Source of the DNA: Tetrahymena thermophila SB210
Lineage: Eukaryota; Ciliophora; Oligohymenophorea; Hymenostomatida; Tetrahymenidae
Length of the DNA stretch: 64,000 nt
Assembly: GCF_000189635.1 (NCBI RefSeq)
Contig: NW_002476563.1
Location: forward strand, 62,001 to 126,000
Direction: 5' to 3'
The translations under genes and the position numbers were made by a program. Position 1 is the first letter of the stretch. Each line of letters starts with the position of its first letter. The notes below the pieces were generated by a model. It saw only the letters and a program-made list of their open reading frames with translations. It did no database searches and was not told the DNA's origin. This document shows, piece after piece, positions 38,789 to 53,600 of this stretch.

Positions 38789-41700
38789 TCACAAAAAAGA
38801 TTAATTTTTATTTGTTTCGTGTTTTTCAAATAATTTTTATGTGCTTATTAATTACAATATTTAAAATAATTTTAAATCTAAAAAATATTTTTGACACTAT
38901 TATAAATTAAAAACAAACAAAAAATTAAAAACATCCAATAAAATTGACATAATACAATAAAAACAGCTGCTAATATATATATATATATATATATATATAA
39001 TTGTCTTCTATTAACATAGATAAGGCTCTAAAATTATATTATATACTTTTGGCAATACAAATTTACTTCAAATAAAACTAGTGATTCTTAGATTAATCAA
39101 ATTTTATTTTTCTTTAATTTCTTTCGATCATTCTATCTGATTGGCCTTATGAAAATGAATTAATATTTATTTCAAATAAAATAATATTCTTACTTCATCA
39201 GATTAAAGAGTTTGTTTTTTTTAAGCAGAAGGTTTATAATTAAAAATTGAATATAATTCTTCATCATTCTTTTTATAATTTCTGTACTCTATTGGGCTAC
39301 TCAATAGCACAAACTAATCATGATTGATATTTTTGATATTGCCTTAAAATAATAAATTTTGAAATTTGTTTATTTTAGCAATAAAATTACTTCTTGTTCT
39401 AAAATTATATTTAGTTTAGCAGTTATTTTATTAATTAACTTCTTACTCGCTAGTGTTTTCACTAATTTATGAATCAATTTATGTTTAATTTTTGTTTAGG
39501 AATTCAGAAAACTTTATATTTACTTTCGGACTAAATTATTAGCTAAAAATACTATTTTATGTTGGAGATTAGCATTCGTAGTTAAACTAAATCATATATT
39601 TTTTTGGAGAATTTTAATTTGTATTTAATAATATGCTGCTCTATTTTAAAATACTCCTTTCTTTCATTCTATTGTTAAGAAGAGCTTTTCTGGTAGAATA
39701 TGCTAAATTATTAGTATCTTTAAAGCTATTTTCATCATTAGGCTAATTATTAGAAAAGAAAGGAGCATATTTGTCTCTTTTTTTTCTCTAAATATAATCT
39801 TAGATTGAAAGTCTAAGAAGCTAAAAATTATTGAATTTTTTAAATGAATTGTCTTCTGTGCAGTAAATTAATAAATAAAGAGAGTTCATATGCTATTTTA
39901 AGTATTTTTTAAAGAATTTGATACATGTTAAATTCATTTTCAAACATCTTTATAAAATTTATATAACTTTAGTTTTTTTTAATAAATGGTAATTAAGCCT
40001 AATTAAGACATCTAAGTAAATTAAGAAGATTTTTACAAATGCTGCTACTTGCAAAATATAAGCAATAATAGTACCAAGTAATAAAAGAATATCTTATTCT
40101 ATAACATTGAGTAGGATATATAATATTGTTAGCAAACAGCAAATTTAAGAAAAAAATAAATCTATTTTGTAGTATTTAATATTTTAGTATGGCTTTTTTT
40201 AAAAAAAATTAAAATTAGTTTTTCAGATAAAAAAGTAATCTTACTTAATATTTTTATAAGAGCATAAGATAGCTGTAGAGGATAATTAGCATCAAAGATG
40301 CTTTACTAAATACATCGGAATCAAAATATATAACTAAAAATACTAAGAGCAGCCTTAGGTTCATTGCTAAAAACTCCCACAAATAAAATTTTTATCTATA
40401 CCCACAAATTAGGAAACCGTACTTATTAAATAATAAAATAATAAATATATAAATTTTAATATAAGCTACCATAACTTCCTACTTATTCTTCTAAGTTAAA
40501 ATTAAAAATTTTACTCATTTTTTTAAAAAGATAAAACTTAAAAAATGAATTTTGCTGAATAGTAAGTAAGAAGCTATGGTAGATTATTTAAAGTATATAA
40601 ATACCTTTTTAATTAATTCAAATTGATGTGAAAACTTATCAAAATGCTAAGATTTACTCCATATTTTATAAATCAATATCCCTGGTACTAAAACTATCCA
40701 TAAAAATGTCATGGGTATTATCATAGATGTTATCAAAATCACATGATTGGTTGAATAGCACTTTTCTAATAAGTAGTAGTTCATAAACGACTCCTAACCT
40801 ATCTTTTTGCAAGTAAATATCTAAGCCAAAGACTCAAAGGAGCTTTACTACAAGAAAAAGAATAGGAACACAAAGCAAATGACAGTAGAGTCTTTCTAGA
40901 AAAAAATTTGAAGTTATTTGATTATAAAAAATTATTTTAAAATATAAATTTACCTTGAATTCAAAATAAAAAGAGTTCTTTTCTTGTTTAGAGAAATAGC
41001 TTATCACTTTAACTACTAAAATGTAGAATAAGTACCCTAAAGGAATAACTATTAAAGGAAATGCTATAAAAAATAGAACTTTGTAATAATATACTGGTAA
41101 GATAGTACTAAATTTACTTATAATACAATCAAACAAATTTTAATTGGAACTTACAGGAGAAAATATTGAGATTACTTGTAAGTTAAATATTGGTTTTGGA
41201 CTAAGACTAGAAATACTAATAAAGATTTAAAGATATCTAATCATCAATCTACTATAAAAACTTTTTTCACCTATTTAACCTGAATTACCTAATCTAATTA
41301 GTCCTAGCCTATCAATAATCAATACCTTAGTCATCATACTTAAATTTATTTTAGTTTAGTAAAATAAATAGGTCAAATATAACAATGTAATGAAACATAT
41401 AAAAATCTATTCAACTATTTATTTATCTTCTGATTAGCAATTAAAACAATTAACTTCTAAACCACTTCTTCCATAAGAATGATTCCAAAACTATCCTAAT
41501 ATATCACAAGTCTAGCATAGAGGTCCGATAAAACTTGTTTTTTATCAATTAAATATATTTAAAACTATAATAATTTTTAGAATAAATTACCCTTTAGAGC
41601 AATAATTAGTATCTTCTTATCCATTACAAAAGTTTTACGATTTAGTAGTACAAGGTATTATTCTATCATTGAATTTATCAGATCTCCAAAATCCTTATTT

Positions 41701-44700
41701 TAATGTAATTTAGCTTCCATAACAAGAAATACAAGATGAGTAATCACAAGGCTTGCATTACATATTACTAGTATTTGAGTTTGGATCTTCAATTGAGTAT
41801 GTACCATTTTAACATGTATAACAGTTTGCTAATGAACAAGATGTGCAAGCTGATTATATTATTTCTCCTATTTAACAATTTCTAAAGTTGTAATCAATAT
41901 AAATAGTTAAAGTATCAGTAAACCCTTATGTTAAATTAGAAAACAGGTAGAATCCTTTAAATTACAGTACTGCTCTCCCTATATTACCTAATTACCCTTA
42001 TTGTTTATAAAATAAATTAAATTCTACTAAAGTTTTTTACAATTGTTTATTTAAATTTAGCAAAATATGCCATAAATCCTTTTTAATTTTATCCATTTTT
42101 CCTTAAATTAAAAAAAAAATTTGACTTGTTAAGCAAAAATAAATATTTTTTGAATAAAAAATTAAAAGGTATTTGTTTTTAATAAAATCACAGGTAGATC
42201 TGATTGATATATTTAAAAAAACAAAAATAAAAAAAGCAAGAAGGCTACTTAGCATTCAATTTTTGTACCTGGATTAGCAATATTATATATTTATTAAATG
42301 TCTACTTAAATAAAACTATTGTTGTTAGTCATATTTTAATATTTTATAAATCAAAAAATATGTTTATTCTAATAATTTTTTTAAAGTGAGATTAAATATT
42401 TTAATAAAAAATAACGAACTAAAAATAATTTCTCTACACTTTGCTCAATTTGTATTTTCACCATTTTTTCTTTTAAAGATAATAGTGAGTTTTGTGAGAA
42501 TCAATGAGAATTTAAGGCATTATTAAAAAATTACCTGATACTTAGTACTAATCTAAAAGATATTCATCGGACTCAAAAGGTTGAATAGTTTCTCCTTATA
42601 ATTTCAAGTCAATTTACCTTAAATCCGGAATATTGTTTAGCAAATATAGCTCCTAGAGCTCAACATAATACTAAGAAAATTCTTGTAATATTCTATCAGG
42701 AATGTTTTTTTAATTTTAAAATTTTACTTAATTTCCTTCTTCGTCTAAGATGTTTATTTTCAAAATATTATTTTACGTTCCACTTTATACATTTTTAAAT
42801 ACATATATTGATCCATTTTGTAAAGACTGATTATTAATTTTAGCACTTTATGGATAAGAACAGAAATTGTTACCATAGAATTAACCATAATTATCTATGC
42901 AATTATTTTAATAAGTGGTACCACATGAATCTTTAGCTAACTCGCTACTATTTTTTTTAAGGAATAAGGGTATAAAGGTGAAATATCTAGCTATTCCTCC
43001 TATTAATGCTTTGTTTCTCTCAAAAGTGCTATTCTAAATTTAAATATTTGAGTTATTAAGCAAAAAAACTCCTCCATTTTCTCTAGCTGTGTTATTCGTA
43101 AAAGTTACATTTTTTAGCACACAATCAGACATATCAATAAAATATAGTGATCCTCCATCTTTATTTAAAATAATTAATATATAATTAATAATTAAAAATA
43201 AATATTGCAAATAATTACTTTAAGCTTCATTATCTATAAATTAACTATTTTATATTTTAACAAGAGAAGCATCAAAATAAAAGACACCCCCTCCATATTA
43301 TGTAGAATAAAGTTTATTTGAAATAAAATAAGATGAATCTATAAGCACTTAGCTTTAGGTAATTACAATCGGTGAAACATTTTATAATTAACTCTCTTCT
43401 AGAGTAAAATTTGCTATTACTAGCTAGTTTGAAATAAATGTTATTAATCCAACAAATGAGTTGCTTAATTAACTTTTCATAGATGTACTTAGAAGATCAA
43501 TAAAGGAACAATTAGTATATATCATATAGCTATCTGGAATTAAGTACTTATTTTACTTTATCTCACTAAATGATATTCCAAAGTAACTATTTTATACTTC
43601 CAAGTAATTAATGAAAGAGTATTGAGATTATTATAAAAATTAATGGTCATCAATTATTGCTAGATTTATATTATCATTAAACTTTAAATAGCTAATAATA
43701 ATATTTTTAGATATTATAGTTTACAATAAGAAAGAGAGCTATTTGCTAATATTATCAAAAATCTCATTTTGATCAATAGTGATTTTATTCACATTCTAAA
43801 TTAAAAAGAAATTAGTCAAGTCAATTTTGTTATTTACAATCTTATTATTCCTAAATATAAATTCTGAATTATCGTTAAAATCAATAGTATTATTAAAAGT
43901 AAGAAATTGTTTAGTATTTATATTATTATCAGCAAAATAACTCTGTTCTATAATTATATATTATGTGTTTTAAATGAGAATTAAGGAATTTTCAATATTT
44001 TGATTAGTAATACTGACATCAGTAAAACTAAAATAGTTCAGATTTGAAGCGTTTAAAGATTTATTGTTAAAGAATATTTAACATGAAATAAATTGTAATT
44101 AAAATAGTTAAACATTTCCTAATTATTATTGCTGTTATTGACCTTCTTCTTACAAATAAATGTTTAAATTTTATAAATATAATTCTACTAACGTTTTTGA
44201 GTTGATTAACTAATTTAAATTAATAATCCCTTCAACATAATTTTATTCATTAGCTCCATTTATTGTAAGGTTAACTTACATTTATGAATTAGAATCCACT
44301 ATCGGAAAACCTTAGAACTTAAATTTTTCATACATGTTTACAAAAATTTTATGTTTCTTTTAAATACCATCATCTTTCAATATATTTTTCCTCAAATTCT
44401 AATATTGTTTAAGTCTTGTATATAACTAAAAATAATCAGCATCGTTAGTATTATATTGGCAATCTCTTTATCCTAAGGTATCTGTCATCATAAAATTGAT
44501 ACCATTATAATTATATGAAAGAACAGTTATTATGTAATCTGATTATACTTATTCAACTTCTAAATAAATATTTTCATAAAATTAGTTTCTATTTAAAAAT
44601 TATTATACAACACTCAATTATTTCTATCCTAGATCTTTATTTGAATCAATTACTGAAAAAGTCTACCCAAATTAAACAAAAATTTAATTATTTTTAAGAA

Positions 44701-47700
44701 GAGTAACTTTCCTCTTCATAAAATTAGTCTCTACTAAAAAATTGCTTTGATAGAAATTTATTAATTCAAATGTTATATAATCATATAGAATATAGTAGAA
44801 ATCAGAGCTTAATAAAATCAATTAGTATTCTGGTTAAAGTATAATTTATTAATATGTCTACCAACGAGATGCTGTTTAAATAAGTTACAGTAAAGTAAAT
44901 TATTCTTAATCATCGTTTTTATAAATTTGACAATAGTTGAAATTTTGCAAGTTTACTAAAATATAATCTGAATTTACAATCACTTAAAATATAGGATATC
45001 CTAAATGAATTTATCTATAGACTTTAACACTATTGCTTTTTACTAGGTATTGAACTAATTAACTATCAAAAGAGTAACTAAAAATTATTTACTCAGTATA
45101 TATAATCAAATCTATTATAGCTAATTGATGAATTAGTGGAAATGATTTTGTAATCAAACCTGTTGAACTTTCTATAAAAGCAATAGAATGATTGACAAAT
45201 ATAATTATAAATTCAGTTGATTGTAAAATACCGTTGTAAAATTTATATAATGGCTAATCTAATTTCTACTGATATAATTTTAAGAAATCATATTTATTAC
45301 CATTTTAAATAATTTAATACGAAGTAATTTATTAATTATATCCACAAACAATTATGTCTTATTTTTTAACACTATTAGAGCAATCTATTTAAATTTTTTG
45401 AATTAGCTTTAAGTTTTTTTTGTAGATTAAATTTATCTATTTTGTTGTAGCTAAAACCAAAATATCTTCGTTTATTAAATATATCGTATTATTACATCTA
45501 TCGTTAAATTATAAAATAGGCCCATTTATTGCCTATTAATCCATTAAAGACCACTTTTAAATATTACCCTCAGACCTAGTATAATATAGACTTTTATTTT
45601 CTTCATCAAAAGCATAACTTATAATTGAAGATGATCTATGAATAATCTAAAAATAGCTATTTTGTATAGAAAACTCGTATTCCCAAAATCTTACTGTTTA
45701 ATCATTCGAAAATGAAATAATCTAAAATAATTAATTATAAATTTTCTGTTTTATAAATAAAATATTTTTAAAATAAAATTGTACCTAAAATGAACTCTAA
45801 TGTACTATAAAAGAATTTATGACATCTCTATGCTAGTCGAAAACTTTAATAACATTCAGTAAAGGAAATTAAAGTAAAACTATTCTAAAATTAGAATCTG
45901 AAATAATTAAAATTTAATTATCCTTTTATTTAATAAATAATATAATTAATATCAAAATCAATTAAATTTGAATTAAAATACTTACTAAATCTAAATAGCC
46001 ATATTAAATTTAAGCTATGTTTTTATATTAAAAAAGTGGTATTTGAGCATTTTAAGAATTATATGGCCATATTTATACTTTATTATCTAATCCCATACTC
46101 CCAAATCTTTAATTAATAGGATCTAGAACTATTGATTATACTTAACCCTTATAAAAAATAGAAAGTAAGTAAAGTTTAAAGTAGTGTTAAAACAAAATAA
46201 AATACTTAATGAATAGGAAACAGTTTTGTAAAAATGTAACTTTAGGAAGTGATATTGTAATTCCAAACATACCCATCTTAGTCAAAAGTAAGTATACATT
46301 AATTAAGCTTGTCATATGCCCCATCTGTTCCTTATAAAACTTAAATTATATTAACTTATTAGTCAAAACTACTCAGTTAAACTAATAATGGAAACCAATC
46401 TACCTATTTAATAGTTGATAAAATAAATTACAAATTATTTTTTTAAATTTATTATTTCAACATAATAATATTTTATTTCAGATTTTTTATAATTTTCTTT
46501 TTTAAATGCTTATTAATTAAATTAAATACTGTAATAATTTTTTACAATACAATTAAATCATTAGTTAGTTTTATTATTTTTTAGGAAAAATAATACAAAA
46601 ATGGTGAAAATTATAGTTTTCTTCATTTAAAATGAAAAAAGAAGATTTTAAAGTATTTATAAAATATAAAAAAGTTAAAAAATTTACTCCTAATAAGATT
46701 AAAAAATTGTTTGTTTAATCAATTATAATTCTACTGACAACGTAAATCTACATCAAATATTAATAATCTTTAAGCAGATAGAAATTATTAATTGAAATAT
46801 CATTCTTCCATACATAAATACTCCCACCTGTACAACCTGAAATTATTCTGTTGTTTTCTACATCAACAGCAAAAGTATTTACAATTTGGCAATCAATAGG
46901 ATCATGCTAAAGTAATTATATGAAATTTAATTTTGGATAACTATGAATAGCAATAGTGTTATCTAAAGAAGAAGTCGCAATAATACTCCATTCATAAATG
47001 ATGTTTAATTGGTTTATTAATTAAAGATGCTTTTTAAAAAATAAATAATTAAAATAAAATAAAAAATAGGTACATGAAAAAATAAAATTACTTTAAATTA
47101 TGACACTAAAATCATATTATATGTTTAAAGATCATACTAATAAACTTTATCAGTATAAATAAATATGCTGTTTGTATATTAATCTATAACCCCTCCTTAA
47201 GTTTTCTCTACAAATTATATTTGTTTCATTAATTTTTTCTAAGTATAATCAATAAAATAAATCATAAGGCCTGAGCCATATAGAATTTTTTTATAAGAAG
47301 TGTTTATCTAAAAAGTAGAAAGTGTAATTTAACTAGTCGCTATCCAATCACAAACCTATTAATAAGCAAAATATTGTAATTGAGTAATTTAAGTAATTTA
47401 ATTTACTTATTCTAAAGTTGAGTAATCGTAACTAAAAATTTGATTGGTAGAAAGCAAAATAATTAATAATTTTTCCTCCTCATCAATTTAGATAGAGGAA
47501 ACAGTAGAACTTCCTTAATCAAGTTACTCATTTTTCAAAAAAATTTAAGATTAAACATCAATAAAAACAAGTTAGTTTCCATTAGCGACAACTAAGAGTA
47601 ATTCTTCATCCAGCAGTAGTAAACACTAGTTTGGTATTATAAATGCAAAATTAATCATTTTTAAATCATTTGTCTATTTGTTAATTAGGATAATTTCGTT

Positions 47701-49991
47701 TGGAGAAGCCATTAAAATAACTAAATATTTATTTCCAAAGCAAGCACTTTAAGATACTTAATTTTACTTTTACTTGAATGATAAACTTTTTATATTTATG
47801 TTTTAAGTATTTTCTATTATTGCAATCTATTTGTAAAAAAAATTATAAAAAAATATATAATTTTTTTAATTTTGAACAAAATTAATATATAAATAAAATT
47901 TACTTATAACGTCCCAACTACATTAAAAAGGATCAATGAGTTTGAAAAAGTATCAAAGTATGTTTAATTAGAGTAATAATTTTGTAAATTTAAAGTATTT
48001 ATTTAAATTTAGTGACTATCCGATCCTTAAGTGAGCATTTGTATCAAATTTTAATACACAATAATTGGTCCATACTGACTTTAAAAAACTTTTACAGTAT
48101 AATTAGTAATTGGTGAATCGTAGAATAGATTAAATTTTTTATAATTAAAAGCATATAATTTTTAGCTTAAATCTACAACTAAAATAATTGATAAATTATT
48201 GTCAAAATAAACTTAGTTAACTTTGAAACTTTCTTCAAAATGTAGAATTTATAAAAAAGTTCCATCTAGATAAGTTGTTATTACTAAATAATTTTAAGGA
48301 GTCCAAGCAGGCCAAATATATATTTAATCTCCTTACTATTTTAAAAATTTAATTGATTTTTAGAATTTTGAATAAAAAACTAAACCTTATTAAATTATAA
48401 TCTACTAAAAGTTGAGAGATTATAATATTAAGTCAGATATTCACCCTTTGGAAAGCTATAGTAACCTAATTTCCCTTAATTCTCAATCATGTAAATTCTA
48501 AGTAATTCATCATCAAAATAAAGACCTTCTACTTATTCATTTGGTATATCATATGTATAGAAGCAGCTTGTCTGCCTTTTTATTTGCCCATTTGTTATAT
48601 CTATAAATACCATTCCACTAGATGTTAACGTTTTTAATATGGAACCTTCAAAAATAGCATTTGGAGTAACACCTAAAAGTAATCTTATTGATCATTAAAT
48701 TAAAATTAGAAAACTGTTTATAAAAAATGTAATTTTTACTATGAGCCTAAGCATTTGTTAAGTTGTATAACTCTATTTTCATTTACTACCACAGTTATCA
48801 TTGTTTAATTACCATAAAATACTGTGAAATCATCTCCTACAATTAGCTTAGTGTAATTTATTAACTTTAAATCTTAAGGAGGTAGTGCATTAAGACTATC
48901 GTACACATTATAATCGCTATAATCCATCAATTATGTCGCAGGATTTATAAACTAAGAACCAAAATAAATCATTGAATTACTTCCACATACTATCAAAGAT
49001 CCATCATTTAAAAATCCATAGTCGTTAATTTAATTTGGAGAGAAAAAAAGTAAATTATGTTAATTAAAATTTTAATTCAAAGAGAAAATGGAATATCCAC
49101 TTATATTATAACTTATGAATGTTAATCCTTAGCTTTATTAGAATTTCAAATTTGTAATATTTCCTAATTAAAATTATAAAATATTTTAGATTTCAAAATT
49201 AGTTTAGCTTATCTTGTAAATGCTATTATTAGATGAAAGAACAAATATGTAGTCTTAAGTAAAATCACTTTCGCATTGAATTCCATCAGAATCTAATTTT
49301 ATTTAAAAAGATTATCCAACCGAGCGAAGGTAGACCTTTTAATTATTTTGCATAAAAATTATATTTACTTTTAAAATAAAAAAAATTAAAAAGCTTAATA
49401 TTTAATATCAAAACGAAATCTAATTATCTTAAAAGTAGAGATAAATAATTTAAATAAAAAGAGAAAGTTATATTTTACATAGTTATCTTTAGGGTAGTAC
49501 AAAATATTATTTTTAATGTTGTAACAAACTTAAATTTATTGTTACTAACTATTATCTATAGTTTCAAAGTTATATTTAATAGCTGTACTATTCTATTAAT
49601 AGAGACTTTATTAATATACATTAAAATTGATATCTATTATGTATATGAAAGTTTCTGATAAAGATAAATCAGAAATGTTGATTTGCTTATCAGTAAAAAT
49701 AGAATGAATTTGAATTTTGTTATCTTAAAAATATGAAGTTGAATAAAAAAGACTAGCATCTGTAAGATTCCACACTCCAAGCAAGCCTTAACTTCCATAA
49801 TCTACCATTAGCTATTCATATTTATCCTATTTTTTAAAGAATAATAATTCTCCTCCTAAAACATTCTAATCTCCTATTTATCCTTAACAACTAGTAGAGG
49901 AATAACCTAAATCAATATCAAAAGGGCAAATTTCTTAAAATGAAATTTTTATTAAATTTAGACAAGCTAATATTATTAAAAGCTTATCCAT
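38789..49991 (-). CDS. G4: fourth full paralogue; (AT)n tract shifts the frame in the last hydrophobic segment
   Basis: The ATG is at 49989-49991. Exon 1 is 49479-49991 (513 nt, one codon longer than G1-G3, as in G5), exon 11 is 43219-45721 (2503 nt, a clean +3) and exon 17 starts at 40192. Intron 7 is 46404-46687. Domains are as in G1. Intron 12 contains the 300-base insert seen also in G2. In the Cys-rich exon (near 41730) the run CDYSSCISC has one more Cys than in G1-G3. Near 38973-38999 an (AT)n run inside the last predicted membrane segment puts the following sequence one base out of the frame used in G2 and G3. As written the product would end at TGA 38789-38791 after an unrelated tail. 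Without the shift, the downstream residues (AAVFIVLCQFYWMFLIF) match G3. Confidence 0.8.
38973..38999. repeat. (AT)n microsatellite in the last coding exon of G4
   Basis: A pure AT dinucleotide run falls where G2 and G3 have ordinary codons of the terminal hydrophobic segment. Its length is not a multiple of three relative to them, so it shifts the frame. Confidence 0.85.
40465..40582 (-). repeat. Inverted repeat inside intron 15 (G4), with paired base change
   Basis: In this copy the left arm reads CTACCATAACTTCC and the right arm AAGCTATGGTAG. Both arms carry the change that keeps the pair: G to A on the left and C to T on the right relative to G1. This is the covariation expected of a paired stem. 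Confidence 0.65.
42140..42465 (-). repeat. Intron 12 insert in G4 (shared with G2)
   Basis: The counterpart of 14590-14885, with AGAAGGCTACTTAGCATTCA and ACCTGGATTAGCAATATTAT in common. It is diverged enough to be older than the most recent exchanges among the copies. Confidence 0.65.
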
Positions 49992-50225
49992 TTTTAAAAA
50001 ATAGTTATTTATTTATTGTCTTTTCTTAAATAGATTTTGAAAAACTAATTTATATTCTATAAATATTAATTATTTAAATTTTCTGTTTATTTATTTCTTA
50101 TTAACTTATAAAATATGTGTATTTGACTAATAAAAATCTTAATCTTTGATAATATTTATAAAAAGGGAATTTTAATAGAGTGTCCATTATTGGCCTTATG
50201 AAAAAATCGTTTTTAAAATAACTAT
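49992..50225 (-). promoter_or_regulatory. Conserved upstream block of G4
   Basis: A more diverged version of the G1 block: ACTTATAAAATATG, TATTTGACTAATAAAAATC and TATAAAAAGGGAA are still recognisable. From about 50226 to the end of G5 (50629) I see only A+T-rich spacer with no gene. Confidence 0.45.
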
Positions 50226-50629
50226 TTATCTTTTTTACAAATTATTAAATATAGCAAGATGCCATACAAAAATTTCTTGGTTTGCATGCCACTTATTATG
50301 AAATATATTTTTTATTTAGTTATTAAAAAATCTAATTTTTATATTTTATAATAGAATTATTATTAATAATTTAATTTATTATAATTTCAAAAATAAATAA
50401 TTTTTTTACATCAAAATTTTTAAATTTAGCTAAACCTTTGTATATTGGGCACAAAATTTTCCCCCTTGAGTGACCAAATTCCTCAAGTTTTATAGTAGTT
50501 AATTAGATTTTAATTAAAGTTTAAAATATTTATTGTGTAAAATGATAAAATATTTTAAAATATGATCTAAAATGGCTTCTATAAAATAGTTACAATTGTA
50601 AAAATAACTTTTTAATCATTTTATAAAAT

Positions 50630-53600
50630 TCATTTCGAGTTTTTTATATGAGTTTTTTTGGTTTAAAAATAATGAAATTGAGTAAAATAAAGATTTCTTT
50701 AACTAAATTTAAAAGAAATTGTTGGTTTAATTTAGTTTGGTAATTGATTATTGATACAAAAGGTTTACATTTATTGTTTGGTGTTTTAAAATAATTTTTT
50801 TTTTTTGAAATTCTTTTATATTTTTAGCGCTTTTATAAATTTAAAAGCAAAAAATAAAATAATTTTTAATATAGTACAATAATAATATGCTAACATAAAT
50901 ATAATATAGATGAATAACATTAAATAAGGTTCAATAATTAAACTATATTCTAGAATTTTTTTCAATTTAAATATACTTCAATAAAAATTAGTTATAATAA
51001 TACTAATCAAATTTTATTTTTATTAAATTTCTTTTGACCGTTCTATCTAATCGGCCTTATGAAAATGAATTAATATTAATTTAAATAAAAGAATAATATT
51101 ACTTCATCATATTTAAGAGTTTGTTTTTTTAAAAGTAGAAAGTTAATCATTAAAGATTGAATCTAATTCTTAGTCATTCTTTTTATAATCTCTGTACTCT
51201 ATTTGGTTATTCAACAGCGCAAACTAATCACGATAGATATTTTTGATATTATTATCTTTAAATAATAAATTTTGAAATTTGTTTGTTTTTACTATAAAAT
51301 TACTTCTTGTTCTAAAATTATACTTAGCTAAGCAGTTATTTTATTAATTCTCTTCTTGCTCACTAACATTTTAACTAATTTATTAGTCAATATCCTTTTG
51401 ATTTTTGTTTTGTAATTCAGAAAACATTTTATATAGTTTTGGACTTCCTTATTAGCTAAGAGTAAAATTTTATGTTGTAGATTAGATTTCTGTATTATAC
51501 TAAACCAAAAATTTTTTTGGAGAAGTTTAGTTTATATTTAAAAATAGACCGCTCTATTTTAAAGTACTGTTTTCTTTCATCTTTTTGGAAAGAAGCTTTT
51601 TTCTTGTATTATATGCTAAATTATTAGCCTCTTTAAAGCTATTTTGATCATTAGGCTCAGAATTAGAAAAGAAAGGTGCATTTTTATCTCTTTTTTTTCT
51701 CTAAATATAATCTTAAATTTAAAGTCGAAGAAGCTAAAAATTATTGAATTTTTTAAATGAATTGTCTTCTGTGCAATAGATTAATAAATAAAGAGAGTTC
51801 ATATGCTATTTTAAGTATTTTTTAATGAACTTGAAAAAATTTGAATTGCTTTGCAAACATCCTTTTATAATTAATATAACCTTAGTATTTTTTAACTAAT
51901 GATAAGTAAGAAAAATTGAGGTATCTAAGTAAGCAAAGAAGATTTTTAAAAATGCGGCTGTTTGCAAAATATAAGCAACAATAGTACCAAGGTATATAAG
52001 AATATCTTATTCTATAATATTGAGTAGAATATTTATTATTGTGAGCAAACAACAAATTTAAGAAAAAAATAAGTCTATTTTATAGTATTTAACCTTTTAG
52101 TATGGCTTTTTAAAAAAAAAAGTTAATTTTTCAGATAAAAAAGAAAACTTACTTAATATTTTTGTAAAAGCAGAAGATAGCAGTAAAGGATAATTAGTAT
52201 CAAAGATGCTCTAATAAGTACGCTGGAATCAAAATATATTACTAAAAAGACTAAGATCAACTTCAAGTTCATTGCTAAAAACTCCCACAAATAAAATTTT
52301 TATCTATATCCACAAATGAGGAAACCATACTTTTTAAAAAAATAAATAAATGATAATATAAGTTACTGTAACTTCTTATTTACTCTGCTGAGTCAAAATT
52401 CAAAATTTTACTCTTCTTTTTTAAAAAAAACTTGGCTTTGGGTAGCCCATCAATTAATGATTATTGTTTAATTAAAAGTAAGAAGCTACGGTAGATTATT
52501 TAAAGTATATAAATACCTTTCTAATTAATTCAAATTGATGTGAAAATGTATCAAAATGCTTTGATTTACTACATATTTTATAAATCAATATCCCTGGTAC
52601 TAAAACTATCCATAATAATGTCATTGGCATTATCATAGATATTATCAAAATCACATGATTGGTTGAATAGCACTTTTCTAATAAGTAGTAGCTCATAAAC
52701 GACTCCTTACCTATCTTTTTGCAAGTAAATATCTAAGCCAAAGACTCAAAGGAACTTTACTATAAGAAAAAGAAAAGGAAGACGAAACAAATCACAGTTG
52801 AATCTTTCTAGTAAGATATTTAGAGTTATTTACATATAAAAAATTTATTTTGTAATTAAAATTTACCTTGTATTCATAATAAAAAGAACTCTTATTTTAT
52901 TTAGAGAAAAAACTTATTACTTTAATAATCACAGTGTAGAATAAGAACCCTAAGGGAATGATTATTAAAGGAAATGCTATAAAAAATAACACTTTATAAT
53001 AATACACTGGTAAGATAGTACCAAATTTACTTACAATACAATCCAGCAAATTTTAATTTGAACTTACAGGAGAAAATATTGAGATTATTTTAAAGTTAAA
53101 TATTTGTTTTGGGCAAAGATTGGAAATACTGATAAAGATTTAAAGATATCTAATCATCAATCTACTATAAAAACTTTTTTCACCTATTTAGCCTGAATTG
53201 CCTAATCTTATTAGCCCTAGCCTATCAATAATCAAAACCTTAGTCATCATATTTAAATTCATTTTAGTTTAGTAAAGTAAATATGTCAAATATAATAGAG
53301 TAATGAAACATATTAAAATCTATTCAGCTATTTATTTTCCTTCTGATTAACATTTATAACAATTAACTTCTAAACCACTTTATCCATAAGAATGATTCCA
53401 AAATGATCCTAATATATCACAAGTCTAGCAAAGAGGTCCTATTAAACTTTTATTTTTTATCAATTAAATTTATTTAAAACTAAAGTAATTTTTGAGAAAA
53501 AATTACCCTTCAGAGCAATAATTAGTATCTTCTTATCCGTTACAAAAATTTTATTATTTTGTAGTACAAGATAGTATATTATCACTGAATTTATCAGATC

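Noticed and set aside
52496..52696. Minus-strand frame starting MSYYLLEKC as a small membrane protein
   Set aside because: It is exon 15 of G5. It begins inside the exon after an AG acceptor and ends by reading into intron 15.
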